Shown: positions 63,290 through 64,000 of the stretch, piece by piece
Layout: each line of letters opens with the position of its first letter
Numbering within the stretch: the stretch's first letter is position 1
Assembly (NCBI GenBank): GCA_900618795.1
Contig: UYJD01000015.1
Span: 255,034 to 319,033, forward strand
Direction of reading: 5' to 3'
DNA: 64,000 bases
DNA from: Cyanodermella asteris
Taxonomy: Eukaryota; Ascomycota; Lecanoromycetes; Ostropales; Stictidaceae
Made by a program: the position numbers and the translations under genes
The notes under the pieces: model-generated
What the model was told of the DNA's origin: nothing
The model's database searches: none
The model's input: the letters and a program-made list of their open reading frames with translations, nothing else

Positions 63290-64000
63290 TCGGGCGACCG
63301 TGATCCGGTTTGATGTTATGTTGCGCTTTTCGAACTCGCACGATATATTTCATAGTTTCAAATTCAGAACAATACACAATCTCCGCTACTTTCGAGGATG
63401 TGTCCGGCGCAGCAAATGATGATTACCCGGTATGCTTATAGCTTGGTCCGCATCGCTCAGGAGTTTGACAGGCTAGAATATCGTGATTCGACATGGAGGT
63501 ACCGGACGGAAATTGTTTTTACCAGGCAGCAGATTGGTGGTGTCAATATTGCACTATGGCGAACTGGAGAGAGGGCCAAGTGAACCGAATAGCTTATTCA
63601 ACCATGAGCTGAACCATCTTGTACCAGAGGTAGTACTAGTGTATCCTTTTTTGGGTTTATCGCCCGAGTGGTATCGATGGTTTGGACAATACATTTTCCA
63701 TGGGCAGGATCATTTGTGCAACAAATTTTAACTCGGATAACGATTCTTGCAATCCGTAAGATGACACAGCACAGCTGCTTCCCTAGCATAATCTTGGGAG
63801 CTTATGAGCACAGACTTTGAGTTTTCAATCTTGATCTTGGTATAAGCTATATTGTGGTCTCGTAACAAGTAGTAGGCTCGATCCTTCATGACGTTCCGGG
63901 GCATGCGAACACAAAAACGAGATCGAGTCACGTGAGCCTCCCGGGATAATTATCGTCATTCTCGTCTGAAACTTGAACAGTCTCAATCTGTGAATATTGA
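63290..64000. other. Right edge, 3' flank of the SLATT gene
   Basis: About 700 bp, AT-richer than average. The small frames on both strands have no family match. I see no RNA gene or repeat. Confidence 0.35.

Noticed and set aside
1-64000. Transposable or virus-like elements, rRNA, CRISPR
   Set aside because: I looked for transposase or reverse-transcriptase motifs, terminal repeats, rRNA strings and regularly spaced repeats, and saw none I could defend.

Overview
This is nuclear DNA of a filamentous ascomycete. Genes are compact, introns are mostly 44-75 nt with GT-AG ends, and several families are typical of Pezizomycotina: pisatin-demethylase-type P450, PTH11-type rhodopsin-like membrane protein, LsdA/Rds1 protein, DUF3632 protein, Zn2Cys6 regulators and a fungal SLATT protein. 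A Dothideomycete (Mycosphaerellales/Capnodiales-like) is my inference, not proven. There is no operon structure, virus-like element, CRISPR array, rRNA gene or tRNA gene that I can support.

Layout. 0.5-6 kb: a SERINC/TMS1 membrane protein (-), a DUF3632-like protein with a C-terminal CaaX box (+) and a flavin monooxygenase (-). 7.5-12.6 kb: a secreted LsdA/Rds1-like protein (-) and an LSH/Irc5-type SNF2 remodeller (-). 13-18.2 kb: a broken amino-acid permease relic, a P450 and a PTH11-type protein, all (-). 21-28.8 kb: a LYRM2/Cup1-like protein (+), a peroxisomal 2-hydroxyacid oxidase (+), a four-helix membrane protein (-) and a Yvc1-type vacuolar TRP channel (+). 30-32.4 kb: a Zn2Cys6 regulator (+). 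34-36.5 kb: an unresolved minus-strand locus with a single-pass membrane segment and degenerate repeats. 37.3-43.7 kb: a DUF1275 membrane protein (+), a catalytically dead dual-specificity-phosphatase-like protein (+) and an AT-hook locus open in two frames (+). 44.7-52 kb: End3 (+), a Zn2Cys6 regulator (-), an F-box protein (-) and a second Zn2Cys6 regulator (-) with very small exons. 52.9-56.5 kb: a graveyard of broken metabolic genes. 57-63.3 kb: GPATCH1/TOUGH (+), mitochondrial glycine carrier Hem25 (-) and a fungal SLATT protein (+).

Most intact genes are housekeeping or stand-alone and do not form one pathway. The exception is the relic block at 52.9-56.5 kb. It holds remnants of an enoyl-reductase/alcohol dehydrogenase, a carboxylesterase, a short-chain dehydrogenase and an Old Yellow Enzyme, and lies about 0.9 kb from the start of an intact Zn2Cys6 regulator. 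That is the make-up expected of a dead secondary-metabolism or detoxification cluster. The best leads are this graveyard, the two-frame AT-hook gene with its 84-bp tandem repeat, the GGTACTTG-rich array near 20.1 kb, the pseudophosphatase, the CaaX-tailed DUF3632 protein, and the unusual introns (a GC-AG intron and 18- and 25-nt exons) that split zinc-cluster motifs. All gene models come from reading the sequence only; none has transcript support here.
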